Source of the DNA: Ypsolopha sequella
Taxonomy: Eukaryota; Arthropoda; Insecta; Lepidoptera; Ypsolophidae
NCBI GenBank assembly: GCA_934047225.1
Contig: OW203989.1
Location: 14,359,977-14,423,976 of the forward strand
Direction of reading: 5' to 3'
Length of the DNA stretch: 64,000 nucleotides
Position 1 is the stretch's first letter, and the number at the start of each line of letters is the position of its first letter. The notes under the pieces were generated by a model. The model made no database searches. It was given only the letters and a program-made list of their open reading frames with translations, and was not told the DNA's origin. The position numbers were made by a program, and so were the translations under genes. Shown here piece by piece: positions 21,318 through 33,435 of the stretch.

Positions 21318-22418
21318 GTCCCGCCCTTATTTTTTAAGCCAAGTCCTCTTACAAAACTAAATAACTTAAACTACTTTCCCAAGGAAACATACCTACATTC
21401 AATTTTTTTTTGTCACATTTCCTTTCTACCTTTGAAGACCTAACTGTATTCGATTAATGACTCTTGGTGGAATATCATCTCCAATAAATTATACACAAAT
21501 TACCGTACTTTTATTCCACAAATATTTATTTTTATTTTACTTTAGGTTACCGGTTTCGTATGACACATCCTCGGGCGAATAAAATATTAATTTTAAAAAT
21601 AATTTAATGAATGAATAAATTAATACTGTTATTTATCAAGAGGTAGATTATCTTAAAGCTAAATATGACCCACAAAACTGCATGTACAGTTTGACTGTGG
21701 GATCCGTGAGTCTCTGATACAATTTTAATTAAATTAGTACCTACTTAAATAAAAGTAATTAGTACGATCAGCCGAACATAAGCGGCCACGCCTCCGCTAC
21801 CACTTTACGTACCATTGGAAACATCTAAGATGGTAAACAAAAGTGAAATACTAAATAAGGTGAATACTAACTGAACTTTGTATAGGCAGGTTTTTTTTTT
21901 TATTCGAAGATATTTGTCCATTTACACACATTACATTTATATGGATGATCTTACACTTGGTATTACCGCGAAGCATATATAAAACAACGCTGGTGCTTGC
22001 TGTTCTTCGTCCGTCGTCGCAAATAAACGATAAAATAAAATAAAAATTAATTAAACAAAGATGTAATTTTAATCATAGACAGATCCTTGTAGGTTTCTTA
22101 TCGCGTTTACTCTTTGCTAAGGTTTTCTTCTTGTTTTTACTTATTCAGGAGGGTTAATGGAAATGTCATCGCGTCGGTGAAAAGCTCAAATGTTATTAAA
22201 GCTTGAGTATTTATTCGTGTTTATTTTCAAGTTAATTTTAAATTCTTTATGCTGGTACCATTCGTTCGGATATATCCCTGTTACTGAACTCTGGTTTTCT
22301 AATATTTAATTTGTCTGTCTTTCTGTCTGGAAAAAAGCAAATATTTGAAATACCTAAGATTACTTTTCATTAACGAATTGAGCATGAGTACTTTGTGTAC
22401 ATGTAATAAATATATAAT
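21318..22418. other. AT-rich sequence, no recognised feature
   Basis: No supported gene or repeat pair within the window. Confidence 0.35.
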
Positions 22419-22600
22419 AATAATAATAAAATTCTTTATTGCACTAAAAATTTGTACAGAAAGCGAATTTAAGTTAACCTTTATATAAATACGTATACAG
22501 TGTGTGAATAGTCTGCAACCTTCAAATGAAACCACATTCTCTTCTGATCATACTGATCTCTGAAGAAAAATAAAAGCGCAAATCTTCTGAGAAGAAGATA
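22419..22600 (-). mobile_element. LINE 3' end with (ATT)n tail
   Basis: On the minus strand, GCAATAAAGAATTTTATTATT continues into a TTA microsatellite (plus-strand 22413-22436). This is the architecture of a retroelement 3' terminus. The body is short and not coding. Confidence 0.45.
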
Positions 22601-22854
22601 TTCACTTTATCTCGCAGGAGGAAGGTCTATTTTAGAATACTGCACGTGAACAGCTGTTTCACGAACTTGACTGCCTCAAAAAACGCCCGTATCTATTAAT
22701 ATTTAGAGTACTTATCCAAAGGGAATTTAAATCATGTAATCTAAATATATATAATACTATGTCCGGGAAGGGAAAAATAAAAAAGATGTTTTTTCCAGAT
22801 ATACGCTGGGCAATACGACTCATAGGGGTGGTCGAAGTTTCTTCCTGGATCACT

Positions 22855-22967
22855 CGAACATGGACTGGTCACGGTGGAAGCGCTTTCTACCTTCATCGGG
22901 CTCCGTGGCGACCCTAGATGCTTCTGCTCCCCCGACGTCGAACAGACAATTGAACATCCTGAATGAG
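22855..22967 (+). pseudogene. LINE ORF2 C-terminal remnant (R1/Jockey-like)
   Basis: One plus-strand frame reads TGHGGSAFYLHR; after a one-base shift another reads GDPRCFCSPDVEQTIEHPE and then a stop. The order 'TGHG.f..YLhRf......C.C.....EQT.eH' is the conserved block after the RT/RNase H region in many insect LINE ORF2 proteins. The CxC...H residues of the zinc-knuckle-like motif are visible. The frameshift and stop make it a pseudogene; little of the element survives. Confidence 0.6.
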
Positions 22968-23256
22968 TGTGCAGTGTTTGGAGCAGTGGCTGCAACTTGA
23001 ACTCAAGCTCGACACCAACATGGAAACTTCAAACAGGTGTTCTCTCCTGGCCGAAACAAGTTCAGGGCAGAAATTCGCCAGTTACTATATCTACGTCATG
23101 AAAGCAGGGGCGTGGGTAAACTCAAATTGAGGATTCGTATGCACAAAGAAACGTGGTGTTTATTATTATATAGGTGAAATTTAAATTTTAGCTTTCAATT
23201 GCTTATTAATTTTCTATGTACCTTAACTGTAGTATATTATATGTATTTATAATAAT

Positions 23257-23649
23257 AGTAGTTTATGCTACAAGGGCGCAAAGGAATAAATTACTCGGAC
23301 GATTTAAAACACGAGCGTAGCGAGTGTTTTAAACGTAACCGAGTAATTTATTGCTTTTACGCCCGTGTATCATACTACGTTTTTCAATGCATAGTGTGAG
23401 GAAATGAAAACAAATGTAATCTTGTGAACTTTAAATTATGATTGGCTCAAAAGGATTGTATCCAGAGCCGTTAAACAGTTGGAAAAAAAAGTATAACATC
23501 TATGGTACACAGGAAAGGCTGCAGGTTAGCCAACCATTGCAAACAAATTTAAAAAAATAATAATAATAAAGCCCTAGGGCAAAATAATCGACTTTCTGTT
23601 CGGTTTTGATGCATAAAAAGTGGGCCTTTACGAGCACATGCATTGAAAA
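23257..23649 (+). mobile_element. family D repeat, copy 2, with hairpin head
   Basis: The head (23257-23383) is a long imperfect palindrome centred on CGAGCGTAGCGAG: GTAGTTTATGCTACAAGGGC pairs with GCCCGTGTATCATACTAC. The tail carries the same ordered words as copy 1. Copy 3 follows after 41 bp in the same orientation, giving a tandem pair. Confidence 0.75.
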
Positions 23650-23690
23650 TATGTGTATATGTATATATCGTCTTTTTATGCACCTATTAT

Positions 23691-24081
23691 AGTAGTTTAT
23701 GTTACAAGGGCGAAAAGGAATAAATTACGAGGACGATTTAAACCACGAGCGTAGCTAGTGTTTTAAACGTAACCGAGTAATTCATTGCTCTTACGCCCGA
23801 GTATCATACAATGTTTTTCAATGCATAGTGTGAGGAAATAAAACAAATATAATCTTGTGAACTTTAAATTATGATTGGCTCAAAAGGACTGTATCCAGAG
23901 CCGTTAAACAGTGGAAAAAAAGTATAAAATTTATGGTACACAGGAAAAGTTGCAGGTTAGCCAACCATAGTAAATAAATTAAATAAAATAATAATGATAA
24001 AGCCCTAGGGCAACATAATCGACTTTCTGTTCGGTTTTGATGTATAAAAAGTGGGCCTTTACGAGCACTTGCATTGAAAAA
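23691..24081 (+). mobile_element. family D repeat, copy 3, with hairpin head
   Basis: Head and tail match copy 2; the palindrome centre reads CGAGCGTAGCTAG. It ends GAGCACTTGCATTGAAAA. The minus-strand ORF 23979-24167 lies in its tail and is incidental. Confidence 0.75.
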
Positions 24082-25377
24082 TTATTTTTGTAATAATGTA
24101 AGGTCCCTGAAATATAGTTAGCTATCGGGAGAAAAATGGTATAATTTAAAAATATAGTTTGGAACATTTTTAATTTGATGCAGTTAATATCTGTGACGTC
24201 ATTGATGAACGGAGATAGGAATTAGTTACTCTGATTTATTTACTTGTACTATGTTAATTTAACACGCTTCTTAATAGCTAATGCTTCGCTTGTATCTAAC
24301 TTATGTAATCAAAACTAGGAAGTTGATTCTAACCTACTTCTAACTGTCGTATCGATTTGAAACCTAACCACATATAATAATTAAACCACGTGAACGTAGT
24401 CGCGGGTACAGCTACTAAGCCGTTACAATCGTTTAGAAATAGGAGCTTTAACTGCAGACGACTGTACTCGGGAATTATGAACAGAAGTAAATACGTAAAA
24501 ATATATTAAACCATATATCTTTTTGATATAAGACTTTAAATTTGCACGGTCACTATTTTAGATAAAAGCAAAATATGGAAGATACGATAACCGCATAACG
24601 CGCGCGGTCCAAAAACAAATCCAAATGACCTGTTTTGATTCGCTTATCTCGCTCGTGCTACCTTTGAACCTCGTCTCTGTCTCTGCCGTTTGTTGGCGTT
24701 TGTTCATGTATTTGTGCTTATTTTTCAGACCGTACCTCCTTTTGTTAAATCAGTGATAACTATAAACCAAAGACCACTTACCCATTAGACGTCTTATCAA
24801 CCACGGACAAGTGAGATTTTTTTCGCCACTGCCGGAGTGTTGCGGGGTAATTCGGGGAGGGTACTAAGTAAGGGAATAGAGATAGAGTATGGAATGACAT
24901 TTGTATAGTAGTGAAATTGCACTGATGTGTTGGCAAAATAGTTTTGCTCTCCTTACGACGTATAAATGCGAAGTTTATACATTATTAGGAGTACGGGACC
25001 CACCGTGTTAAGGTTTTACACTTATCTTTTGAACAACAACCCTGAAGAAAACCCTTATTGTTTCAATTCGCAAGTCACAAACTACTTAGAGCCCAAAACC
25101 TTCTAATGGAGGAACTCGAGCCCTTCTCAAGGGTTAACGGGTTCCTTGATTAACCCTATGAGGGCGATACACTCCCTGCTCAAAACTTGAATATGAAAAC
25201 ATCTTCAACAGAATAGCTTTAATAAGGAACTAAGTTCATAATCCCAGAGGGTTTGGGATGAGGCGGGGTTGATTATTAAAACTAATTGGATAACTGTGTT
25301 GTTTTGAGGGATTTGACGGCAATAAATAACATCCCGTCAAACAAAAATAAGATTTTGTCTGCAAATTGTATTTCAGA
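24082..25377. other. no recognised gene or repeat
   Basis: Mixed composition, somewhat less AT-rich at 24580-24720 and 24790-25150. No ORF of note and no repeat partner in the window; it may be unique host sequence. Confidence 0.3.
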
Positions 25378-25705
25378 AAATATTTTTTTTCTGGATTCCG
25401 TACCCGAAGAGTGCCAGACGGGACCCTATTACTAAGTCTCCACTGTTTGTCTGTCCTATTTGAGCTCTTTATTCAGGTTTTGGATAAAGCAAATCAACAA
25501 ATAATAAAAATTAGGGTTGCGTACTTAGAGGTTGCCGAATTATGTGTCAGGCGCTACCATTTTAGCGGCTTGTTTGTCACCTTGATGTTGCTATGGCATC
25601 TATGTTGTTGTTACTTACGATAATTTATTTTGGGTTCCGTACTTGTATTATGTGGTGATACGAAACCTTTGTGCGCGAGTTCGTCTCGCACTTGGCCAAT
25701 TTATG
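25378..25705 (-). mobile_element. GGTTCCGTACC repeat (family C)
   Basis: The plus strand reads GGATTCCGTACCCGAAGAG, GGGACCCTATTACTAAG at one end and GTGCGCGAGTTCGTCTCGCA then CTTGGCC at the other, i.e. the family in reverse orientation. The ORF 25366-25623 is inside it. Confidence 0.6.
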
Positions 25706-26679
25706 TTAATCTCTTAGAGATATGTACAGTACCCCGCAGAAAATAATGCACTTCGGCTATCTTCGGCTTCGTAGAGCATCGTCTTTATCACCGGACTGTT
25801 TAGTGCTTCGTACGACAGAAATGACACTATGACACGATGTGCATTATTTACTGCCGCGACTGCACGCAACCTCAATAATACATAACGCAATCACCATTTA
25901 ATTTAACCGTCACCAGAATCGGATTATTGAAAACGCAAATCGAATGCAGAAATTTGTGAATAAAAATGCAAAATATTCAGAGCTTTTCGATTAACATTAT
26001 GGCGTGCGATCGTGACCAGCAAACAAAATGGCTAAAGAATTACATTTCCTAGTTTTCGGCGTTGATTTATGATTATTTCACGCTGCCCGTTGTTTTGATT
26101 TATGTTTTTAGTTTTTCTCGGCCTATGAATTATACTGAGATTTGGTAGCTGACCCTAAGCTACGTGCTCGTTCTTCTTTCGCAGAGCTGCGTATCCGATT
26201 TTAGCTTTTACCACGTCGCAACAAAGAACACAATTAGAAGAGCGTGCATTTCCTCGGGGTAACAATTTTGAAGTGGTGTAGCCGTGTTGGTTTAGCAAAC
26301 AATACCAAACAATATACAAATGTTTGTTCTTAAAATAGCAACAACAATGCTAGAATCTGCAGAAGCTTCGGAATGTTTAACACGTTCATTTCCCCTGACA
26401 CATGTTTGTGTTTTGTTTATACTGTACCGTATGCTACTCGTAGGCGCAGAGGGTCTACGAAATAGCTACGATGCCGTGCCGTAGCGAGCTAATGAGTGCT
26501 ACGTGGGTATTTGGCTACGACCGCCCTGTCCGTGCCTTCTCCATCAGTAACTATAAAAAAGACAGAAAAAAACTTTTGAAGTTACAAAATAAACTTCTTG
26601 GTAGAAACGTATTGGGAAAATATTATAATTTAATAATAACTAATCAAAGTATTCAAAAAATACTGTCACGACATATACA
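25706..26679. other. no recognised gene or repeat
   Basis: This stretch includes a more balanced region (25730-26540). The ORF 26471-26746 has a K-rich run but no domain I recognise, and its 3' part is inside the next inverted-repeat element. Confidence 0.3.
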
Positions 26680-27081
26680 GGATGGTTGGAAATTCAATCT
26701 ATTTCTTGAAAGAAGTTGTACTAGAGATCATTTCCAACAAATTTAGCCCTATCAATTAGGGTTCAAAAATGAATGGTCTCCGAGTTACGGAGGTTTTTAA
26801 GATATTTTTCAAACTTTCAGACTGGTAACCAAAAACAAATAATTTAAAAATAACTACTCCTCTCTCGGCACTTATTTGTTATTTTAACAATTAAATAAAA
26901 TACGTGCCCTAAATTCCCATAGGCTCAGAAATAAAAGGTCTTCAGTGGAAAGAAGACCTTGTTTACTTTATATATCGACGTGTTTTACTTGAAAAAAAAT
27001 AATATAATTTTCGACATTATTTGTTGGAAATGATCTCTAGTATAACTCCTTTCAAGGAATAGGTCGAATTTCCAAGCATCC
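26680..27081. mobile_element. foldback element with about 62-bp inverted termini
   Basis: The left end GGATGGTTGGAAATTCAATC and further AGAGATCATTTCCAACAAAT are mirrored at the right by TTTGTTGGAAATGATCTCT and GAATTTCCAAGCATCC. About 280 bp lies between. No transposase. Confidence 0.65.
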
Positions 27082-27561
27082 CTAGGGGTGTCAAACTTGT
27101 ATCTAAGTGTGGCGTGTCACTTAAACAGTCAATACTTTAATGTCACAACGTGAAAGAGGATGATAGGAGCCTTATCATTATGACCGTACTTCGGGCACAA
27201 CCACTCTGTTTTTAGGGAATGCAGGTTTAACTCTCGATTTTTTGGGTTGTATTTAAATGCACAATAGAAAATACTAAAAATTCTACTACAGTAGTCTATC
27301 AAAAATACTAACTGTGTTCTTATAGGATTTCTGGGTTGGTATAAAAAAATCACGAAGGTTATGTATGGCGGTGGCGGAACTTATAACCTAACCTACCGGC
27401 TCTCTTCTGCGCTGAATTGAATATGGCGGTATTTAGTGCGCAAAATAGTATTTTTGATGTACAATTTAATATTATGCTGTTTTTTTTACTCCTGTTAGTG
27501 GTGAGTATATATACTATTCACATGAATTCCGAAAAACAATTGCGTTAGTAGACAACCTGAG

Positions 27562-28147
27562 CAGAGGCGTAGCTAGGCAGACAAGGGCCCCGGTGCATAG
27601 AGAAAATATCGCCCCCCCCCCCCCCTCTTTTTCCACGTGGCTTAAACTTATATTAGCCGGACTAATAATGTAATAGATGAGAATACAGTGAAATACACTC
27701 ATGCTTAGTAGGATAATAGTCCATAATTCACTTGTATAATGAAATGAGGTGTAAAATCACGTGTTTAGCAAAAGAAAATAAAAATATTTATTATACAGAC
27801 ATCTGCCTAATAAACAACAGTAAATTACTTGAAATAGTTAACGATGAAAGGAAATACCTTCGTTACTAAAACTTTGCACTCCAGATCAGATTTTGCAACA
27901 GGAAACTGAACAACCCGTAATTTTTACGCCTTATTTTTCTTTACGGTCGCGTTGTCAGATTGCGTCTGGCAATCGGTCTAGCACAATTGGTTTTATATAA
28001 CAGCTTTTCTATTCCTGACAGAACAAAAAACTGAAAAATGTTGAACGTCACTCAGGTTCCTTCTAAAAATCTTCAAAATAAAGGGCCCCCTGAGCTTTGG
28101 GGCCCTGGTGCACTGCACCACCTTGCCATATGATAGCTACGCCACTG
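27562..28147. mobile_element. non-autonomous hAT-type element with 8-bp target duplication
   Basis: The ends are CAGAGGCGTAGCTA (27562) and TAGCTACGCCACTG (to 28147), short imperfect inverted repeats of the CAGTGGCGTAGC type known for hAT elements. The flanks carry a perfect 8-bp duplication, AACCTGAG at 27554-27561 and 28148-28155. Length is 586 bp; AGGGCCCC blocks lie near both ends and a C-run is at 27611-27624. It has no transposase, so it would need one in trans. It inserted into the end of another repeat (GCGGTTTCGCAGCCGG, compare 48957-49166). Confidence 0.85.
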
Positions 28148-28154
28148 AACCTGA

Positions 28155-28200
28155 GCGGTTTCGCAGCCGGGTTGTGAAAACCCGCCCTTTTCTAATTAAT
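28155..28200 (+). mobile_element. end of the GCAGCCGG element, split by the hAT insertion
   Basis: GCGGTTTCGCAGCCGGGTTG then TGAAAACCCGCCC matches the left end of the 48957-49166 element. Only this end is clearly recognisable; similarity fades to the right. Confidence 0.45.
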
Positions 28201-29335
28201 TGAAACAGAACACTTAAATTTAAAATTCACTCAATAGTTATTCAACAAACCCTTATTACCTATGTGTTGTGTATGTTACCATCGCAAAGTTTCTATTGGT
28301 TTCTGTAATTAATTAATTTCTGAATTACAAATTTATTTTAAATTTAAAAATTTCTTTAAAAGGTCATAATGTCAGTGATATGATTTACCTTGTACGCGCT
28401 CGAAGAAAATCTGTATTACATAATATTATCCTCTACAATTTTAAACCGAGTGTTGCACTTGTCGTAGACAAGCTAGATGGTTGTTCAGTTTTAGATTTTA
28501 TTTCTCTTGAAATAAGAACTAGAAAGCAGAAGCTTGATGTCCATAGTTAGAACTATAGATCATTAGGTCAGTGCCTCAGCGTATGCCACACACATAGCTC
28601 ACGAGTCAGCCAGAAAATGCCTTATTCTACAGTGTAAACTGAATAAAGTATGGAAAAAGATAAAATTAAAGTTTTATAACCTTATCGTATTTAACTAACT
28701 AAAAAAAAATAACAGCCATATGTAGGCAACCATAATATACGTATGTAAATCCGAATTGAATCAGTTTAGAACAACCATAACCTGACAATAATATTTTCAT
28801 AATTTTAAACACTAAAATTAACAAATTGCGTAAGATTCATTGTTCATCTGTTATAAAACGTTTGATCCAATGAGAAGTTATTCGTAATTCCGATCTCAAA
28901 CATTTAAAATTTATATTAAAAATATTTTGGTAAATAGCTTTTGGGATGGATATATGCCCAAGCATGTAAGCAAATTCCAAAAATAAAGCTCTAGCGGTAT
29001 AGGGAACTATTAAGGATCTGGCGGAGGCTGCATAGCATTACTATATGCATGTAGTAATCAAGAACCCTGATTTAAACATGAAATATGAGAAAAAATGTTT
29101 CCTACGGAAATTAGAAACTATATATTTCATCTTTAAATCAGTGTTGATATAAAATAGACATTTGGGAACCTAGATATTTTGTAATCTAATCGAAGTAAAT
29201 ACACATTACCTTAAGAATATGTGTAATATTTACAAATAATTTTGGTCTTCCGTTTGTGTAAACTATGCATCCTGAATTCAGTTAATGATTCTTTCATAAA
29301 TTCCTTTCCCATGAATATTCAAAAGCTAATGAGGC
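28201..29335. other. AT-rich sequence, no recognised feature
   Basis: No gene or repeat pair seen. Confidence 0.35.
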
Positions 29336-29416
29336 TGTGACATACGGACGGACGGATGGACTCATCATAAAGGTTTCTTTTGTACCTTTTAGGTACTACA
29401 GAACCCTAAAAAAGTG
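29336..29416. mobile_element. family C-related fragment
   Basis: GTGACATACGGACGGACGGA, then TTTTGTACC and ACAGAACCCTAAAAAA. The same order is found at 39181-39290 (GACATACGGATGGACGGG ... GTAACCCTAAAA). Confidence 0.45.
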
Positions 29417-29457
29417 CGTGGGCGCTACCACAGCCATGTAACCAAACGTACTGCGTG

Positions 29458-29742
29458 AAATGATGATGATGATGATGATGATTCATCCGACCGAGTTCGG
29501 TCACGGCGACTGTTGTGGCTGAGAGAGCGTCGGTCATGTGCTTATGTAGCCTACCTTGTTTGTGAAAGTGCGGTTGCACAGGCTACATGTAAGTTTTCCA
29601 TTGTAGTAGTTGTATTGTATGGCAGCTGGTGGTCTACATCGGAGTTCCTCACGTCTGGCGTCAAGAGCAGCTCTTCGTTTAGCCTCGAACTGGAAGATGT
29701 TAGTGTTGACTGTATGCCGCCACACAGCTCGATCCTCAGCCT
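29458..29742 (-). pseudogene. LINE ORF2 3' end with zinc finger and (ATC)n tail
   Basis: The minus strand encodes LTWEDQAEDRAVWRHTVN, FEAKRRAALDARREE and TCSLCNRTFTNKVGYIST. This is the familiar end of a LINE polyprotein ('WedlAqDR..WR..v..g...fE.......a..kr......C..C.r.f.srIGl.sHlrtH'): the CxxC of a C2H2 finger is visible and the HxxxxH part is lost by a frameshift. Downstream on this strand is an ATC microsatellite (plus-strand GAT repeats 29460-29482), the expected tail. The longer frame up to 29908 goes beyond the recognisable part. Confidence 0.65.
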
Positions 29743-30640
29743 GGTCCTCCCATGTCAAATGTTCTATATTGCAACTTTTCATATGGCGTTTCTTAGAACA
29801 TATAGGTATGTATAAGAGTAAACACATAAATCTAAAATAAGTACCTATCTTTTCCGATATTCTTGCACACTTGCCACTAGAATCAGAAGCCGGCTGTCTG
29901 TCTAACAAATAGGGAGTAATCTAATTGAATTATGTCACCAGGCCGTGCAAACCGTCTCAATTTACAGTAATTTATAACTGGACCGCATTAGTATATTACT
30001 CCCAGTTTCGCTATCAACCCCTATAGATGGATTTTGGAAGAAGTTGACTTTGGGCTATTTGATGCTGAATTCCTGTCTCTGAAACATTAATATAATATCA
30101 CAAATTACAATTACACACTCCATCACACAAACTAATTACGTGTCACAGAATAACAACTAATTAAAATGATTACCAGAAGCCTAATACACAAAACAACATG
30201 TCATTGGATATTAACTGAAAACTGGTAAATTTGCACAATATTATTTGATAACTACACACAAAAGCACTAAAGCACAATTTTTACGTTCCTGAATTGTTTC
30301 CTTGTTCACTACTATTTCAGAAGAATCACAGAAAAAAAATTAATATTACACTTGCGATTTTTTTTGTGATTTCGCAATAAGGAATGATAATTTCAGACAC
30401 ATTTCATAAATCATTAATGCATGACTAAAACATTTACCAAAATCAAATATAGTATATAAAAGTTACAAGCATAGTCTTGGAGTGTAAATTCCATTATTTA
30501 CTTTTAAATGCTTGTAAATTTTGTATATTTTTGATTTTGGTAAATGTTTTAGGTTCAAGTCATGGATTAAGGTACGGGATAAGTTACAAGATTAAAACAT
30601 TTTGAAAATATAAATAAATAAGGATACGCGCCATTGCACC
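29743..30640. other. AT-rich sequence, no recognised feature
   Basis: Nothing recognised except weakly palindromic words around 30430-30560 (CATTTACCAAAATCAAA versus TTTGATTTTGGTAAATG), which suggest the ends of a small foldback element. Confidence 0.35.
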
Positions 30641-30644
30641 CCGC

Positions 30645-30688
30645 AGAACCTGATGAAGGTCACTCTAAGTTGGCCAAAACGTCGAGCT
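30645..30688 (+). ncRNA. degenerate hammerhead-ribozyme-like motif
   Basis: CUGAUGA (30650-30656), spacer A, helix II GGUCA/UGGCC (30658-30662 with 30671-30675, 5 bp with one U-G), AAA where GAA is expected, then self-complementary ACGU (30679-30682) and C. Helix I beyond one pair is not evident. The missing G12 equivalent argues against activity. Confidence 0.4.
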
Positions 30689-30794
30689 TTTCTAGAAAAA
30701 TCTAAGTCAGTCTTAGCTGTGAATATATATTTCGTTAATAAGGATATTATCAGCGAACAGCGCATATTGGGAGTTCAAGCGATCACAGTGCTCT

Positions 30795-31110
30795 TAAGGA
30801 GAATATTTGCAATGAAGAAAAAGAAAATCCCTGGTCGGGCATGCATCAATGAGTTTTTCGGAATTTACGTGCATAGAATTTGTCTTACTTACCACTTGCT
30901 GAACGGTGAAGGAAAACATCGTAAGGAAACCTGCATGCCCTAAAAAGCGTATATTTGTGCTTGAAGAACAGCGATAGGGTTCACCACTCATCAAGTTGGG
31001 ACGTATTAATCGTCAGTGAAGCGCGGGTGTACCGATTTGCATTTCACAGTCGGAAACACGGAACACCTCTGATACCACCTCGGGGATTCATGTCGTGGCG
31101 TTATATTTTT
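30795..31110 (+). mobile_element. tRNA-derived SINE, 5'-degenerate copy
   Basis: It shares with the inverted copy at 55293-55654, in order: GGTCGGGCATGCA, GGAAACCTGCATGCCCTAAA, GATAGGGTTCACCAC, TCAGTGAAGCGCGGGTGT and GGGATTCATGTCGTG. The tRNA-like head is poorly preserved. ORFs on both strands here (30653-30943 and others) follow from the repeat. Confidence 0.65.
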
Positions 31111-31491
31111 ATACATTTTTATTTTTTAAGACTAAAATTAAAGCCTTCAGAATCTGCTTCAAATTATCTCTTTAAATTTTAATCCATTTAAAATCTGAGT
31201 GAAAAGACACAAAATGCATTTCGCTGCAATCTTTTACCTCCGAATCCACACAGTACTGGGACTGGGGGAAGAGCGATAAATGAATTTTATCCCGCGTTTC
31301 GATTCCAGAGCTTTGCATTTAAATCAGGATCATCGAACCAGCTGCATTTTTGGAAAAAGTTTCATATGAGACTAGGTCCCGCCGCAGTTTTGTTCGCATC
31401 TGCTGCTATTATCAATAACATAGCACAATAGTCTAAATGATTATTAAATTGCTTTATGGTACAAATTGTAAAATATATAGCAAATATAGTT
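31111..31491. other. no recognised feature apart from one repeat arm
   Basis: GACTAAAATTAAAGCCTTCA at 31131-31150 is a single arm of the palindrome found at 34692-34760. Otherwise nothing recognised. Confidence 0.35.
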
Positions 31492-31945
31492 TAAGAAGAT
31501 GGCATACCCTAGCAACTTTTTTTATTACCCGTCCAGCACAATAAGTCTAATGGCAAAGACTTTATTTGCTTTTCATAGAGGCGATTATGTTTTGGCTCTT
31601 TGGCCTCTTTTTCTTCAACGCATAATACTAGTGATCACGCAGCGAAACAACCAATTGGTGTGTTTTTAGCTAATACTGAAATATTTTGTAGGGAAAAAAA
31701 TATTGAATTTAGGTGATATACCTTTATATTTCTATTACCTATTTTATGCAAAAAAATCAAGTAGATCTCTTAACCGCGTTCTTGAAGCGAACGTTTGAAA
31801 ACCAAAAAAAAGAGGGTGCAAAACATTTTTTTTTGACAAAAGTATAAATCTTAGTACATTGTTTATACGTAAGATCCCTAGAGAAAAAAATCATAAACCA
31901 AATATATTTTTTTCAATACAAGGAGAGTCCGAATTTCTTGAAACG
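31492..31945 (+). repeat. dispersed repeat family G, uninterrupted copy
   Basis: The whole stretch matches 60655-61335 in reverse complement: GGCATACCCT, ATTACCCGTCCAGCAC, CTAATGGCAAAGACTT, GCTAATACTGAAATATTTTG and AAACATTTTTTTTTGAC-AAAAGTATAAA. The other copy carries an extra insertion at the T/A tract equivalent to about 31807-31815 here, so this copy shows the empty site. Class unknown. Confidence 0.75.
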
Positions 31946-33367
31946 AATACTAGATAGCCTGGAGTTGGTCATGCTCTAGGCTCAGAAATTCCTTTACCGT
32001 TACGAGCTGTTTTAGTTGTTTGATGTGTTGATACTATGAATCCTAAATGTGTAAAGTTACATACCGACGGCCACACGGCCAAGGTAATGAAACCGGCAAT
32101 TGACCATTTTCGTTAAAAATTTCGTTAGTATACCGATTGCCACGTAGAAGCTCTAGCTAGATACAAAGCTTTGAATAATTCACCGCCGACAATTCTGTGC
32201 GAATTTTACTATTGTGGAGCTGAACAATTTATGACCTACTTATTCCACTGGAAACTCTTTTCTAGCGTGAAGTTTAATAGTAACTTGAGTTTGAAATATT
32301 TTGAATGCACTATCGATAGAGAAAGCATACGAAATACGTATTGATTTGAATTTTTGTGTGGATAATTTTTCATTAACTTAAGAGTTATAGCTACTTTTGT
32401 TTAAAAAATTACCGCATCTTTGCCATAATATTACAAAAAGAAATCTTACTTTAAAAAGAAACAAAGACGATACAGATCAGGTTAAGGGGCTGCACAATGC
32501 TAAAATTCAGTCCTGCTCTACGCTTTTATTTTTTAACTGTCTATCCTGCTCTAACAAGATGACGCGCACGCAAAACTTCAGTTATTTTGAAATCGCTGCT
32601 AAATTAGGACATTAACTTTAATTTCTTTATGTTATAAATATGTTTTTTTCTAGTAAGTATCTGCATCTGTTGGTTTTGTTTCAATCGGTTTTGAAATATG
32701 GAAACTGAATCGTTTTTTTCTTAAAATTCATGCTTTTTTGAAAGTACTATAATTAAAAGAAGATTTAATTTAAGTTTATTTATAAAGTGTAATTAATAAT
32801 TGTCTTGAGTCAAAAAATACACCATATTTTTTTCAAATTTTTACCGTCTTCATTGACGGAACTGATTCCTTAAGACAAGGTATTATATAAGGTACTCTAG
32901 ATAGAAACATTTTTATCAATCATATTAAGTCTAATAAACTTTTGAAAAACCTCAAAATGTTTAATTATTATAATTTGTGATTATAAGTTGGAATACGTAA
33001 TAAGTCCGAACTTTGTGATTTAAAGTGTTTTTGAGTTCCTATTTGTAAAGGCCAACTAGCAATTGATTGAAAGGAAAACTCTCTTGTACTCTCCTCGCCC
33101 CACTACTTACGCCACAGTGTAATTTCGTAGTAATGGGTGACGACGAGGATCCGACCATTACTCGAAAACATAAGACATAATTTATTTTCACACCAAAAAC
33201 TTTTTTACATACACTCAACAAATCAACAGACTTAAACAAACAAAATTAAGTGGACCAGTGGACCTACCGATCGATGGATCAGATTTGGCGTAATATAAAC
33301 AAACAAAAACAATGAAAAATTATAATTAAGATGAAAGCTAAACAACTAAAACAACTAAACCCTACGG
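31946..33367. other. AT-rich sequence, no recognised feature
   Basis: Small ORFs at 32397-32615 and 33039-33239 (minus) have no recognisable domain. Confidence 0.35.
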
Positions 33368-33435
33368 CCTATATATATATATATACTGTAAATATATATT
33401 ATATTATGTATATATATATTATATTATATACATAA
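33368..33435. repeat. (TA)n microsatellite
   Basis: A run of TA dinucleotides interrupted by TATATTATATTATG-like variants. Confidence 0.8.

Noticed and set aside
26471..26746. 91-residue ORF
   Set aside because: Its 3' third lies in the inverted terminus of the element at 26680-27081, and no domain is visible.
29460..29482. GAT repeat as an independent satellite
   Set aside because: It is better explained as the 3' tail of the minus-strand LINE immediately beside it.
29513..29840. Two plus-strand ORFs of 100 and 76 residues
   Set aside because: They are antisense shadows of the minus-strand LINE remnant, which has a clear family match.
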